A stretch of DNA of 64,000 nucleotides, taken from Whitmania pigra. Taxonomy: Eukaryota > Annelida > Clitellata > Hirudinida > Haemopidae. This document shows positions 52,217 through 64,000 of this stretch, one piece after another. A program made the translations under genes and the position numbers. The stretch covers positions 1,257,501 to 1,321,500 of the forward strand of contig JAJTWR010000278.1 of NCBI GenBank assembly GCA_021613335.1. The letters are read 5' to 3'. Under the pieces are notes generated by a model that did not search any database, had not been told where the DNA came from, and was given only the letters and a program-made list of their open reading frames with translations. Numbering within the stretch: position 1 is the stretch's first letter; each line of letters begins with the position of its first letter.

Positions 52217-55200
52217 TTAAACAGCAATTTCATAAGTTGATCCATTTGCTTTGCTTAATTTGTCTTCATCTTCAAACTTGTGGTTGAGTTTTTGAGAGTC
52301 CACCATGTTAGAAGGGAAAAGATCAGGTTTATAAAGTTGATGTTTATGGTGTATATTTTGAAGCAAGAGTTGCTCTGTATGTTGTAAGTTATTATTGAGA
52401 GGAAAAATCTTTTGCTGCTGTTGAATTTTCTGAGAAGTATTTTGTAATTTTGGCTGTGGAAGAAGTTTTTGCTGAGCATCATCACTTCTCACAAGGAAGG
52501 AGGATGGCATTCCAGTTATTGGACTATGAATTGAATATAGCTTGTGCTTTGACTGGTTCTGTTGCATGAATTGTTGGCTAATTTGGCGATGATCAAACTG
52601 CGCATTTTTTAGAGTGGATGAGTAAACATCCAGAAGCCCCGGATCACCTCCTCCTAAAAATCCATTATTGGATTAGAACACTCACTTAATGAAAATATTA
52701 AAAAACCTATTCCCACCTTCGTCCTGATGAGGACATTTTCGAACATTTACAGTAGGATCAACATCCGAATCGTTGGTGTTTTTTACTTGATGAGAATCTG
52801 CTATTTTTGAAGAACGGGAAGGATCAAGATGATTCCTTAAAGAATGGGCACTGCCTCCTAAGGGAAAATCTGAAGCATCGACACCATCATCTTCTTTGTC
52901 ATCAAAGAAGTTGCTGTAGGAATCGTTGCGTATCGTCAACTGCAAGCTATCATCAGGCCCTGGGGTCCTTAAAGCTCTCTGACCAAGTTTATTGAATGCA
53001 TTAACAAGCAAATAATTTCAGCAATATAAACAGCTCCTTTTTTTTGCTTCTACAAAATATAAGCAGTTTTTTTTAGCCAAAAACAGGTACAAACACTAAA
53101 TTGTAGAATATGGACAGAGAACAAAGTGTTCAGAGCTGAGTTAATTGCTGCCAGAAAGAATAAAATAATCACCTGATCATAATCAATTGCATCTGCTGGC
53201 AATGGAGAAGAATCTTTCAGGAGAACTTTCACCTCTTTGTCTTCTGTGAGATAAGCTACTTTGGCCATATCGATGTTTAAAAGATTCTTGTTTGGACTTC
53301 GCTCCAACAATCTTCATCCATAAAACAAATTAAACACTCAAGTATGAAGTTGGCATACAAATTATAAATATTTAATAAGTTCCAAATTTATTTAAAAATT
53401 CAAAATTTGTATCTGCTAAAATATGGATTATTGCCAATAGATTTCAAATTATAATTAATTACCTTTTGCATAGTTAACAGTTTTAATTTAAATAATGCAA
53501 TCAAATAAAATTTTGGGACAAAGTTCACTTTATAGAAGTCTCCCTTCAATTGGCACTTGCATGAAATTAATCCATTGAAAAGGGAGTTTATAAAGCAACT
53601 TAAGAACCTCCCCTTGGAATGTTCCCTTAACATTAATTAATTAGTCCACTATTGTTATAATAACTTAAAAGAATATTCAGAAATTCATATAACATAAAAT
53701 AGCATCTTTACATTCTTGAGATACATTGAACAGAACAATTTCATCAAAACGTAATCAGCATAATTCATATTCAAAAAACGAATTCTACTTTGGCCACATT
53801 GGAGAGCAGAGGGTGCTACTACAGTTTTTAGCACAACCTTTGTCAAAGGGATTTTGACCACCTCTCAATTTTCCAGTCACCTGAGTCCAAACGAGCAAAT
53901 ATTTAAAAATATTTAAAAAACAACTATACATTTATTTCAAAAGGCAAACTAGGAGCAAATAATAAATTATATACAGTTGAACCCAGTCGTGTCGCCAGCA
54001 TAGGGTTTTGCCTAAAAAAGTCGATATAGCTGATGATCAAAATAACCAAAAATCAATATGGCAGCTGTAGATTAGCATATTCTTGAAATTTCTTTAAATA
54101 AATGGGAATGTACTTCATGTGTTTTTGGTGGATTTTTTACACAAGAGCAATTGATATTTTACATTGATTACAGCAATAGGTAAATGTTTGCTAACAACAA
54201 AAGGCATTTTTGGCTTCCATCCATGTTAGCAGCGTTTAGCACTGTAAGTCGGTCCTTCGACTTGTTTCCACCACGATAAGCCTCCCCTTGAAACGTTTCC
54301 AAAACGCCTCAGTTTCATCAGCATTGAAAATGATCCGACTCTCGAAGGTATAAAAAATTGTGTGCATTTGAGCGTTCAGTCGTGATTTCACTTGCTCCTG
54401 TTGAGCCTCTCTCCACAAACTGCTTCAAAGACAATGTCGTGCCTCTTTTTGAGACGATCCAGGCACCCCTGACTTCCTTTAAAGGATGTCCTAATTTGTT
54501 GTACAGGGTGTCCTAGCTTGGCAGTAATGATGTCCACCTTCTCCGTCAGCAAGGGACCTTTAACAGGAAGTTTTGTGGCTAAAAAATTTTTGAATCAATA
54601 AAGCACTGCATCCTTGACATCTTTGTGCTCAGCCACCGTATTTTATTTCTTGCCACAGGTATGATTTATTATGTCGGCCTTCCTTTTCCATCCCGAAATG
54701 GTGTTTGCTAGAAGGCCATGTTGACAACTAGGTCTGCCAGTTTTGTTCCTTTTTCTAGCTGCAGTATGATTTTATACTTTTTCTCTGTTGACTGATTGTC
54801 CACTTTCTCATAATACCTCCAGACATTTTTAGAATTTTAGAAAAAAAAAATAACAGTATAACTACAGCGTGTTATCCCTCAGACAACATCAACAAGAGTG
54901 AATAGGTGACATAAAAGAATCCACATAACCGACAAGAAATTGCTAAGACAAAGAGGAAATTTGGCAGTTCCACTTCAAAAAAATTTTCTTAATAGAGTGG
55001 GCGAGTTAACTGAGCTCGAGATAAGTGGGTTAAACAAAAAACAAAGTTATGCTTAAAAAATATTGAATTTGACTTCATTAGTAACTGTAATTGACAACCT
55101 TTAAATACAGTTAGTTTCATTTGGTTGTAATAATGTTTTAATTTAAAATTCATGATTAAATTAACATATAATATACTAAAGTTATAAAAAATAGATTGAA

Positions 55201-56358
55201 AGCTTGTAGAACTTCATCAAAATGAAAGCAAAGAAAGAACTTCAATCTCATAATGATTCACATGACATTGATAACATCCACATTGATAATATTTATATTA
55301 TTTATATGTAATTTAGATATAATTTATATAGTAATTTTATGCAAATGTCAACTCACTTGCTCGTTGGTTGTTCTTCCTCGGACCACGAGTACTATATGAA
55401 AAACTGTCAGACCGATGATGGGAAACATCAAGATGCCAACAATCACCATGAGGCATAAACTGGGCATCAAAAAATACTTAGATTTAGCAATTCATCACAA
55501 AATAATCATTCAATAATTATCTGTTTTTAATAATTTTCTGACCAAATAATTCATTATTAAGCTGTTTTTGTGAATAAGTAAAATCAACAAACCAGGTAAC
55601 GTTAGCAGCAGTCCGAAAATCTTCCTGGTCAAGAATATAAACAAGACACAGAAAAAACACTCCTGTCATGTGGATGGTGAGAGAAACTAGGAACTGAAAG
55701 AAGAAGCGGTAGTTCCTCCGCCCAATGCAGTTGTTGACCCAGGGGCAATGGTGATCAAACGACTGAATAATTTAATCAATCTGGTGTTCTTCGAGCAAGT
55801 AAACTTTTAATGTTGCAGCTATTTTATATAGCTTTACAAAATTCAATAGTTTCAGCACCTCAATACAACTGTTGCAAACACTGCAGTGTGAACATCTTGG
55901 TGGCCTGTATAACTGACAAGTTCCGCACCATTTCATGCGTATGGTTATTCCATTGACCTCAATATTTTTGTAGAGTGGAGCATGAAAATCATCATCTCTG
56001 ACCTCATCTTCATGAGCTGTTAATAAATCATCATCCAATTAAAGCCAAACATAACCTTAGGAATCAAAACCTACCCCTGGGATAAGTTCCTGGATCCATA
56101 AAGGTGGCCAAACCAAAGTTGGCAACAACATAAATTGTGACTAGTGATTGATATACAGCCAGCAAGGCGCCGTAATTGTTTACAAGGTGGGGGCATCTGA
56201 AGAAAATTAAGTAAGTCATATGATACGATCGTTTTCAGAAATTTTGAATTTACTAACGCGAAGATAAAGTATACTGCAGTGCCAACGATGAGTATCAACC
56301 ACGCACATGTGGCTGGAATTACCCTGGTCGAAATCCGACAAGAGGGCATAGCAACCAT
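52217..56358 (-). CDS. ZDHHC5/8-like: Palmitoyltransferase, ZDHHC5/8-like (9 exons)
   Basis: DHHC protein S-acyltransferase, a four-pass membrane enzyme. Exons on the minus strand: 56358-56258, 56196-56075, 56016-55859, 55762-55593, 55459-55357, 53880-53789, 53311-53173, 52978-52717, 52653-52217, joining in frame to 527 residues. Exons 1-2 give two hydrophobic segments ([36 protein letters not shown]) and the DPG motif in [11 protein letters not shown]. Exons 3-4 give the Cys-rich domain [43 protein letters not shown] with an intact DHHC. Exon 5 has [19 protein letters not shown], exon 6 [16 protein letters not shown], the TTxE-region signature of the ZDHHC5/8/14/18 group. The long cytoplasmic tail is Ser/Gln-rich and ends STYEIAV-stop, close to the EISV PDZ ligand of ZDHHC5/8. 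The initiating Met may be the first or fourth residue. Confidence 0.93.
53974..55040 (-). mobile_element. Tigger/pogo-type transposon remnant in ZDHHC intron
   Basis: Left terminus CAGTTGAACCCAGTCGTGTC follows TA at 53972-53973, a Tigger-type end. The transposase is on the minus strand: an [12 protein letters not shown] motif at about 54290-54330 matches the first Asp region of CENP-B/Tigger DDE domains. Degenerate fragments with helix-turn-helix similarity run towards 54760. The right side ends in GAGTTAACTGAGCTCGAGAT-like sequence near 55020, typical of Tigger subterminal DNA, but no clean right repeat was found. Inactive. Confidence 0.6.
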
Positions 56359-57161
56359 CGACACTTTTAGAAATTTAGCTGCTTCCAACTCAATAATCAC
56401 CAAAACTGTCCCGCACTAGTTTACAAACAAATCGATCTAAACAATTCGTGCTTCTAACCATGTTCACAAACTCAGCAGAAGTTGCTCACCAATATCACTG
56501 CTATAGCACTCCGACGGAGCGTACACATCGCTATGAAAATTACATTATAATATATAAACAAACTACATTTAATTCATAATTTTATATTTTAGAATTCCAT
56601 TTACATAATTATCTAAAAATAAACAGCTTTGTTTTTTAAATTTTAAACAACAATTAATTAATTGATTTGTTCAGCAAGTGGAATAGCAGACAATGTCCAA
56701 TAAAGGGAATGTTGATTAGTTTTGCTTGACCTGGACATAAAATCTTTAGCATGACAATTTTAGAACAATGCATCATTACATAAATTTGTAAGCATAATGA
56801 CAATAAATACCAGCACGTTGTTATTCCGAAATTATATCAAGATTATAACACTAATTAGTTGCATTAAAATTCTCTATTTATTTTAAAATAAGGTTTTGCG
56901 AATCAAAAAATATTTGATTGAATAATTAGACAAGCATAAATTTTTTTAAGCTAAAAAACGCTAAAAAATTTTAATTTCACACCAATATAAATCTACATTT
57001 AGCAAAAAACATTTCCGAACAATTGTTTCAAAATACAAATAAGTATTATAATTTCATTGGTTTATATCTTCTTGGAATACGTGAAATAATTAAGCAAGTT
57101 TTGCATGTCGATGGTTGTTCATTCCTGTGGAAGTTAATATTAACTAAAGAGCGGGATTAGC
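56359..57161. other. Upstream region of ZDHHC gene
   Basis: Presumed promoter and 5' UTR of the palmitoyltransferase near 56359-56520; the rest is AT-rich with nothing recognised. Confidence 0.35.
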
Positions 57162-58700
57162 CAGTGGCATACCGGGGGGTGCGGCATGGGCAGCATTTTG
57201 AGAAAAACGATCATTCCCTCTTCTCCGTGTTTTACTGTGATCATGGAAAAGTCAGTTCATGATCTTGCAACAAATACGTCTTTCTCACACCGTCAAATCC
57301 GCTTGATGATAGTGTCCTACCAATATGGCTTTTTACTGATATCCCGATACCGATATTTTACGAATGATGTATCGGCGGATACCGATACCGATATTTTATT
57401 ATTTTCTCTATAAGATAGCTTATAAAATTAAAATCATGACTTAAGATATAACTCAAAATACCCATGAAATCATACTTTTACTGCAGAACTTAACAACTAA
57501 GACTGAAACTAAAACATAATTCTGTCAACAAAGTAAATTACATTCTGGGCATTTACGACAATATGCTGCACCTTGAGAGCTTTGTTCACACTAAGTTGCA
57601 ATGTGTGTGAGACAGCCGAATGATTGAATGTGGGTATCATTCATTGCCTTAATCATTGCTGGTGCATTATCACGCATCATGAAGTGAATCCGACTTGTTA
57701 ATGGCGTACAAGTTAGTTTAGAGGGTAGCGTGCCTGCGACATTCGGTAAAAACAACAATCGTTACGTGTCGTACGCAACTTAGCCTTCATCGCCACAAAG
57801 TGTCCCTTGGATGCTGCGCTATACAAATGGTTGAACGCCCCTGACGGTTACGCTTAAGGCGCTTTACAAATAAACATAGTAAATCCCAGTTTTGCACAAT
57901 CTTTTCTAACAAATGTTCAATATAAAGGGCAAGTGACTGGCATTGTACAAAATATCTGTTGAAATCTCCATCCAGCCAGGGGCAGTCAAGACTGAGTAGT
58001 GAATCTGTGCATTGAGTAGTCCAGACATCTGTTGTGAAACTTACAAAGTCAGCCCATTTATCACATGTAATGCTCTCAGCTTGACTTGGCAACTAGTACT
58101 TGATAGATAGTTAAAATGAGTGGGGTTCTGATATATTTTGAACTTGGCAACTTATATCTATGTTCCAGGGCTTGCAGAATTCGCTGGAGTGCTTTACTGT
58201 CAGCCACCTCGAAGGGCATGCCATCAAGTGCAATGAATTCTGCAATCAGCCTGTATCTCAGTGTGTTAATTAATTTGTTGGCATTTAGGTCCAAAAATTT
58301 TGCTTTATCAAATGCTTGGTCATTAATAGGCTGGTTTGAACTTGGCCTGATGATGTCACTGCAGTGGTGATAGCAGCAGCTTTCTTCTCTACTTTAGTCT
58401 ACTCCACATTCTTTAAGGAAATGGGGTGATGACTACGCAATTGATTGACCAGGTTGGAGGTATTACAAATTGAGGCTCCACGCGATACAAACTTCCCACA
58501 CTCATTACAATCTAACAGAGAGCAAACTTGCGATAGACTGAATTTTGAAACTGTTACCAAAAAAAAAGCAAAAAAGTGGGGATAGTTTGTAATTTTTTAA
58601 CAGATTTGATTGTAAAAATATTTGAAATCTTTTCAAAAATTGAAGGTTAACTGATTATTAATTTCCAAGTTGGTACGCAAGAGCAGTTGGTACGCCACTG
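57162..58700 (-). mobile_element. hAT element with ZBED-type transposase remnant and perfect 8-bp duplication
   Basis: Left end CAGTGGCATACCGGGGGG; right end read inward CAGTGGCGTACC. Both sides are flanked by GGATTAGC (57154-57161 and 58701-58708). On the minus strand a BED zinc-finger remnant lies at about 58520-58420 (CNECGKFV..., then LVNQLRSHHP). It is followed by frames at 58294-58076 and 58092-57787 (FVSFTTDVWTTQ, the hAT D.W.S region) and a RDNAPAMIKAMND block near 57670. Stops and frame changes interrupt it and the C-terminal dimerisation domain is missing. The ends match those of the shorter element at 3776-4440. Confidence 0.88.
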
Positions 58701-58904
58701 GGATTAGCGTAAGAGATAGTTTGGTAAAATAGAAAGTTTCAAAATAAATAATTTGAGTCTTACTTCTTAAATACTTGCATAAATACAAACCTGAAATTGT
58801 TTCTAAAAAGCATGCAGTGGCGTAGCTAGGAAGGAGCTATCCTAAAATTAAAATCTTCAAATACAAAGCTCCGTGTCCAGGGGGAACCAGTCAAATTTAT
58901 AATA

Positions 58905-59983
58905 TAAGTACACAAGTACTTAAGTACGTACTTAACATTTGTTGTGCTTGAGTATCTATACTTAAGTCCTTTCACGATTGTGCACTTAGTACTTGTACTT
59001 TAAATACATTTGTGATGATACATTAGTAAGTACATTTTAATTACGCCAAGTACTTTTAAATTTTCTTTTTTAAAAATAAATGTGCTAATGAATTGATCTC
59101 TAATCTTTGGCGTTTCCTTTACTATATGCCTGTCTCTTTGTTTCCTTTGTTCTCTTTACAATGTCGATTGTTCTCATTTGTTGAAAGATGGCCGAACTAT
59201 TTGAACGTTCCGAAAGCCAATAAAGCACTGGCAAGTGATGCGACTTTCAAGCGAATGTATCGTTCAGTGGCTGGCAAATATTCCAGTTTGAGCAATGCGT
59301 CACATCAGAGTTCAAAAACTGCTGAAGCAATGTTAGATGTACTTGGGAGAACAATACCTAAGCCAAACTCAATTCGTTGGAATTCTGAATTTGACAGTTA
59401 CAGAGCCATCAGGATGATTACATCATAATATCGTGATGGAACGCTTGCTGCCTAAGTTCAGCTCTCAAGATTTCACGTTCTTGAAGGAAGGGATTGAAGT
59501 AATGAGACCAATTGCACAAGCTCTAGACAATTTACAAGGAGAAGACACATCTGGAGCTTATTTTGGTTTCATTTTTCCAACATTACACACCATACTATTT
59601 CTAGATATTCAGCAGTCAAAAAAGTATTTCTGAAGTTCAACACAACATTCCATCATCTGCACCTGTTGAAAGACTATTCAGTCAAGCTGGTCTTATACTG
59701 ACTATTCAGCGCAACAGACTGTGTGTCTAATATTTTGAAACACTGCTTCTTTTAACGAAGAATAAACAATTTTATTGATAAATATAAATTCTGTTATACT
59801 TGCATTAACATTGTATTGAAGATAACGAATGTTATTTCTGATCAATGAAGGTCCCTTAAGTACATTCAAAAATACTTGTACTTGTACTACAACTTACTTG
59901 TATCTGTACTTGTAAGTACCTTCAGCCCCAGGTACTTTGTAGTTATACTTAAGTACATTTTTGGAGTACTTACGGCAACACTG
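58905..59983 (+). mobile_element. hAT element with GTACTTAAGTAC-rich ends
   Basis: Plus-strand fragments of a hAT transposase: FSFVERWPNYLNVPKANKAL..., SIRWNSEFDSYRAI, LPKFSSQDFTFLKEGIEVMRPI, then SAPVERLFSQAGLILT..RNRL from the dimerisation domain (about 59160-59730). The right terminus, read inward from 59983, is CAGTGTTGCCGTAAGTACTC. Both sides carry dense AAGTAC/GTACTT words. The left terminal repeat is not clear and no target duplication could be confirmed. Confidence 0.75.
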
Positions 59984-61192
59984 ATAATGTTAAGCGTGGT
60001 TCAGCGCACCAAAAAAAAAATTGGATACCAAATTAATATTGCTAAGAGGGAACGGCATCAAATTATCAGTTATTAAATGCCCAGGGCACCGAAACCATGC
60101 CTCTGTTCTCACAAACAAACAATCTGTTTTTTCCTTGAGATTGGGATGCCTAGTGAAATTCATTCGCATATATTTATGTGATGCAGAACTACTGAAGTAG
60201 GACTTAACGTCTTTTACCGATAAAATCTCATATTGAAACTAATTCATGAAATTTCAGTTTTGTAAAACTGGAATAGAATTTGAAGAAATACCAACTTTCT
60301 GTGTGTAACTTTTGATCTGCTTTTAATTTACTTCGTGTTGGGGATTATTTTACTTCAAAATGGTCTTGGAAAAGCAAAAAAGTCATCAGGTGACGTATGA
60401 CTAATACTATATTTAAGTATGCGGTAAACTCTGACAGTTGGGCTGATTGACCCGCGGCTCTCGAGCAACACCCCAATGACCACAATGTCTGTCTAAATCA
60501 ATGATGTACTGAGGTATTTATCAACATTTAATACGGAATAATCTATTTATAATATATTTAAATTTATAGTATATTTAAATTTTAAAACAAATGATTTGAA
60601 AATGCAACAGTTTATTCGTTATATTATAGAAAATAACGATTCTATAAAAATTATAACGCCAAACTGATTCTTTATAATTATGGATTAGAATCAAATATTC
60701 AGCGTTTTATCATAGTGCAAATGTCACCAAATTTGTTTTCGTAAATTTGTAGCATTTATTAAACAGAATGAATTAAGCGGTACTGATAATGAGTCGAATG
60801 TGATTACGTACGTTTAAACGGAAACTTCAAGATTATGGATACTTTCCAACAGTGAACATTGGAAACAAATAAGTACAACGTAATTAATATTTACATTAGT
60901 AAACATCTTAACCTACAACTGCTAAGCGAATAAAGGCTTTACAAAAAGTGAATGTTTGATTTGCAGTTTAAAAGCGTTGACCTGCACCGCTGTAAAGCAC
61001 GCAGAAAGGCGTAGAAATTTAGGAGCGGAAATAAGCAATATATAAATGCTGAAACTGAGCCACGAAAGTGAACTTAATATTCCAAAGCATTGCGTATGCT
61101 GAAGGAATTAATTAACGCGTCGATAATAATAGTTACAAAGAATAACAAAGTACGATCATCGAGTGTTAATTCTATAACTGAGAATTCTGACA
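59984..61192. other. Intergenic region before SLC13 gene
   Basis: AT-rich with no recognised exon or repeat. It should contain the SLC13 promoter and 5' UTR; no TATA box is convincing. Confidence 0.35.
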
Positions 61193-62980
61193 ATGATTCG
61201 TAAAATGTGGTATAGAAGATTATGGAGAATCAAAATGACACTTGTCCTTGTCCTTACCCCACTTGTATTGCTTCCCCTTCCCGTTCTTGCTCCCTCAAAA
61301 GTAAGGTGAAAATGGAGAACAAAACGATTATTATTATTATTGTGGTTTGGTTTCCGTTTAATTTGTTTTTAGGTTTCAAAGTGTGCCTACGGGATTTTGA
61401 TAATGGCCGTATACTGGATGACTGAAGTTATTCCCATGGCTGTGACAGCTATGTTACCTATTGTCATTTTCCCATGGCTTGGTGTTTTGGATACCAGAAA
61501 GGCTTGTCAAAATTATTTCAAAGTTAATAAACTTAATTATTTTTCTTTTTAAGGAATAAATTCAAAAATTCAAAAATGCTCGTGCACTTTTTAATTTATT
61601 TAAACAGCAATAGAACGATTCAATAAATAACAATTCGCAATCGAAAATAAAACAAATCAATTTAAATAGGATGCCAACATGCTGTTCTTTGGAGGACTGA
61701 TGGTGGCAGTGGCAGTAGAGAAATGGAATCTCCACAAAAGGATAGCTCTAAGGGTGCTCATGATAGTGGGGACAAAACCAAGATGGTTAAGTCAACCATC
61801 AAAGAAATCAAAAATTTCATACAGGGCCGTATTTAGAGATTGATTTTGGGCGGGGGTCAGATTTTTATATTTAAAAGATCATATTTTTTTTTTACTTTAC
61901 AAACAATAGTTGATATAAAAAACAATTAATTACTTTTATTTAATTATTTTCTTGTCCTACATAAATTTTGTTTAGAGATTGTAAATTTGTTTGATGATTT
62001 ACATTTAATTTAAAAAATTTTTTAATTACTTTGGAGTGGTTAGCTCTTTAAATACTCCCTTTAAGTCCAAATCGACTTAGTTATGTAAAGGACTTTAATC
62101 AAATAAATAAAATACGGGCCTGATTTCACAACAAAAATTGTTACCTATTTGTAATTTAAGTTACAAACATTCGTAGTAAGATGTTCTAGAGATTGATGTA
62201 AACTTTTAATCTCAGAAGGAGAAATAATTTTCAAAAAATTGGTTTAGACTTGAAGCAGAAATTGTGTTGTTTAAATATTAACAGTATTTATAGCACTGTA
62301 CATTCATATTTTTGAATCAGCAATTTTAAGATTTTGTTTACATTAGAAATTCAAATAATTACCACTGACATAAATATGTATCGTGCAGGTTGATGTTTGG
62401 TTTTATGGCAACAACAGCATTCCTCTCCATGTGGATAAGTAATACGGCGACCACAGCTATGATGATTCCCATTTCTCAGGCCGTTCTCAACGAACTCGAA
62501 AACCATTTCTCACAAAAAACAAAAGCCTCTTGCTCAAACGAAGGCTTTAAGCCAGGTTACAAAATATAATTCCAATGGCATTACACTTTTAATTTGTAAT
62601 GGTGATGATTTTGCGTTTGTTTGGTTAAAATGTAAACACGTGTTCGACACGCTTGTCAGATTCGAGTCAGACGAAATATTTGACGAATTGATAACATTTT
62701 AACGTTCAATTGCAATCCAAGAATTGTGTGTTGCTGTCAAGCAGATAATGAAGGTAAAGATCAAAAGAACCTTCACATACCAGACAACTACAAGTCAATT
62801 GATTCATTACCAGCCCTGGAAAACACCATCAACGCAGAGATTGCCACTGGTATCAATAATAACGTCATCAAAGATACCAATTTCGTTGTAGAAAGTTTTC
62901 AGCTAAAGAACACATTCATGGATACAACGAAGAGCAGTTGTGAAATAATGGATAAAAACCAAAAACTTAACGGACAATAT
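61193..62980 (+). CDS. SLC13: SLC13-family sodium-coupled anion transporter, 5' part (5 exons)
   Basis: Na+-coupled transporter of dicarboxylates, citrate or sulfate in the plasma membrane. Exons: 61193-61300, 61373-61522, 61670-61785, 62389-62555, 62742-62980, the last ending at a GTAAGG donor; the gene continues past the window. Residues 1-36 read [15 protein letters not shown] then a first membrane segment [19 protein letters not shown]. Exon 2 has [20 protein letters not shown], exon 3 [20 protein letters not shown], exon 4 [18 protein letters not shown]. The SNT motif contributes to Na+ and substrate binding in this family. Exon 5 is the poorly conserved hydrophilic loop. Order and spacing follow vertebrate SLC13A2/A3/A5. 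The substrate cannot be decided without the C-terminal half. Confidence 0.92.
61821..62122. mobile_element. hAT-type MITE in SLC13 intron 3 (302 bp)
   Basis: Left end CAGGGCCGTATTTAGAG; right end read inward CAGGCCCGTATTTTA. Flanking octamers ATTTCATA (61813-61820) and ATTTCACA (62123-62130) differ at one base. No coding capacity. Its right end contains a CTTTAATCAAATAAA sequence also seen near 14025 and 15885. Confidence 0.8.
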
Positions 62981-64000
62981 GTAAGGTTATTATTTTAATT
63001 TTTATTATTAGTGCAGTTCGTGAGTTAATTTGGACATTAGTCCATGGATTGATCAAACGAAGTCCAATATGTATTGGATTGTTGCGTACGTTCGTGCCGT
63101 TACATAAAACTATTTTTTCTACAAAGACTTCTTTGATATATCGACCCCTACAATCGATGTTTTATGAAAAGTTAGCAAGAATATACATATAAAGTTAATA
63201 AAGTTTGGGTTCAACGATTATTTCTTTAAAGGAAAAGATGTGTCCGTAAAGTGCAAGTCTTGTAAAGATAGAACGGTTATTGTTATAAGATTGGAACTAC
63301 ATCGAATAAATAAAAATAATCAAATAATAAAAAAATAAACAATCGCTTTGTGCGGTTTGGGCAATGGAGCAGAGATAAATTAGTGATGAATAAGTATGAA
63401 GTACTTGTACTTGTATTCGTACCTGGGCTTGAGTACTTGTACTTGATATTTGAGTACGTGTCTCACGTTTGGGAATCACGTTATAATGTATGAAATATAA
63501 AACTATATAAAAGGTATTTCTAGTCGATAGTTTAGCAAATAATATTTTTATCATGGGAAGAAGAAGTGGACTGACAGCTGAAGAGAAAGAAAAAATTCTG
63601 GCCTTTTCAAAATACATCTAGTGACAGAGTCTCTCGAAAAGCCGGAGGGCATCGACATGGAAGCTTCTAAGTTTTCATGGATCTGGCGCTCTTCCAATCT
63701 TTAATGATATCATTTTCGGCAGTTCCGATCCAAACAGTTTGGAAGAGGTCAGCAAGAAATCAAAACTAACAGCCTGCACCCTCATGGGTCCCTAGGCTAG
63801 GTAGAGCGATTATAAGGTGCTTTCACATCTTATTCGGATACATAAGGAAACGAAATATTCTCAAAAACATTCTTTACCAGAGCAATCATTTGTAATCATC
63901 GTAATTGCATTTGTTATTCCTAGGTATTTAATACACTCCATTGTCAGGTTTTTAAATAGTTTAAAAATGAATATTTGCAGCGCAGTAAAGTTGGAAAAAG
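62981..64000. other. SLC13 intron 5 (partial)
   Basis: No following SLC13 exon (the conserved SIGG..TLTGT region) was found. A GTAC-rich hAT fragment lies at 63395-63465 and a Tc-type fragment at 63554-63622. Confidence 0.5.
63554..63622 (+). mobile_element. Tc1/mariner N-terminal fragment
   Basis: A short frame reads MGRRSGLTAEEKEKILAFSK, paralleling [20 protein letters not shown] in the element at 32922-33567. It stops soon after. The rest of the helix-turn-helix is not recognisable and no terminal repeats were located. Confidence 0.6.

Overview
The window is a piece of an AT-rich animal nuclear genome, not prokaryotic or organellar. Coding information is split into short exons with GT..AG introns. 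The genes are metazoan (dishevelled, dynamitin, Musashi, a ZDHHC5/8-type palmitoyltransferase, an alpha-carbonic anhydrase, an SLC13 transporter). The gaps hold hAT, Tc1/mariner, Tigger and LINE remnants and long trinucleotide microsatellites. Intron sizes and the mix of elements suggest an invertebrate; I cannot name the phylum. No viral, plasmid or CRISPR feature was seen.

Layout. 21-996 (minus): first four exons of methionine synthase reductase, running off the left edge. 1060-4440: LINE 3' end, palindromic repeats and two hAT-type elements. 6151-10636 (minus): dishevelled, complete DIX-PDZ-DEP, 15 exons. 11013-13104 (plus): dynactin subunit 2, 13 exons, head-to-head with dishevelled across about 375 bp. 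13105-17500: gene-poor, with two small MITEs. 17751-22484 (plus): carbonic anhydrase, 7 coding exons, with a TATA-type promoter. 22485-28670: microsatellites, a truncated 5S-like sequence and a decayed Tc1/mariner element. 28675-44799 (minus): Musashi RNA-binding protein, 13 exons, with large introns holding a Tc-type MITE and a Tigger remnant. 45000-52200: a long AAT microsatellite, an R2/NeSL-like LINE interrupted by a frameshifted histone H4 copy, and hAT fragments. 52217-56358 (minus): ZDHHC5/8-like gene, 9 exons, with a Tigger remnant in its fifth intron. 57162-60000: two hAT remnants, one with perfect 8-bp target duplications. 61193-62980 (plus): 5' half of an SLC13 Na+/carboxylate or sulfate cotransporter, running off the right edge, with a hAT MITE in an intron.

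The genes do not form an operon or shared pathway; this is ordinary animal gene order. Exon boundaries were derived by hand from reading-frame continuity, GT/AG sites and remembered family sequence. The five genes with both ends in the window join into single open frames of 733 (dishevelled), 347 (dynamitin), 264 (carbonic anhydrase), 334 (Musashi) and 527 (ZDHHC) residues. I did not find a convincing new biological system. The most interesting points are the H4 copy embedded in a LINE, tandem acceptors before the penultimate Musashi exon that switch the C-terminus, a divergent dishevelled C-terminus, and several separable families of non-autonomous DNA transposons with readable termini and target duplications.
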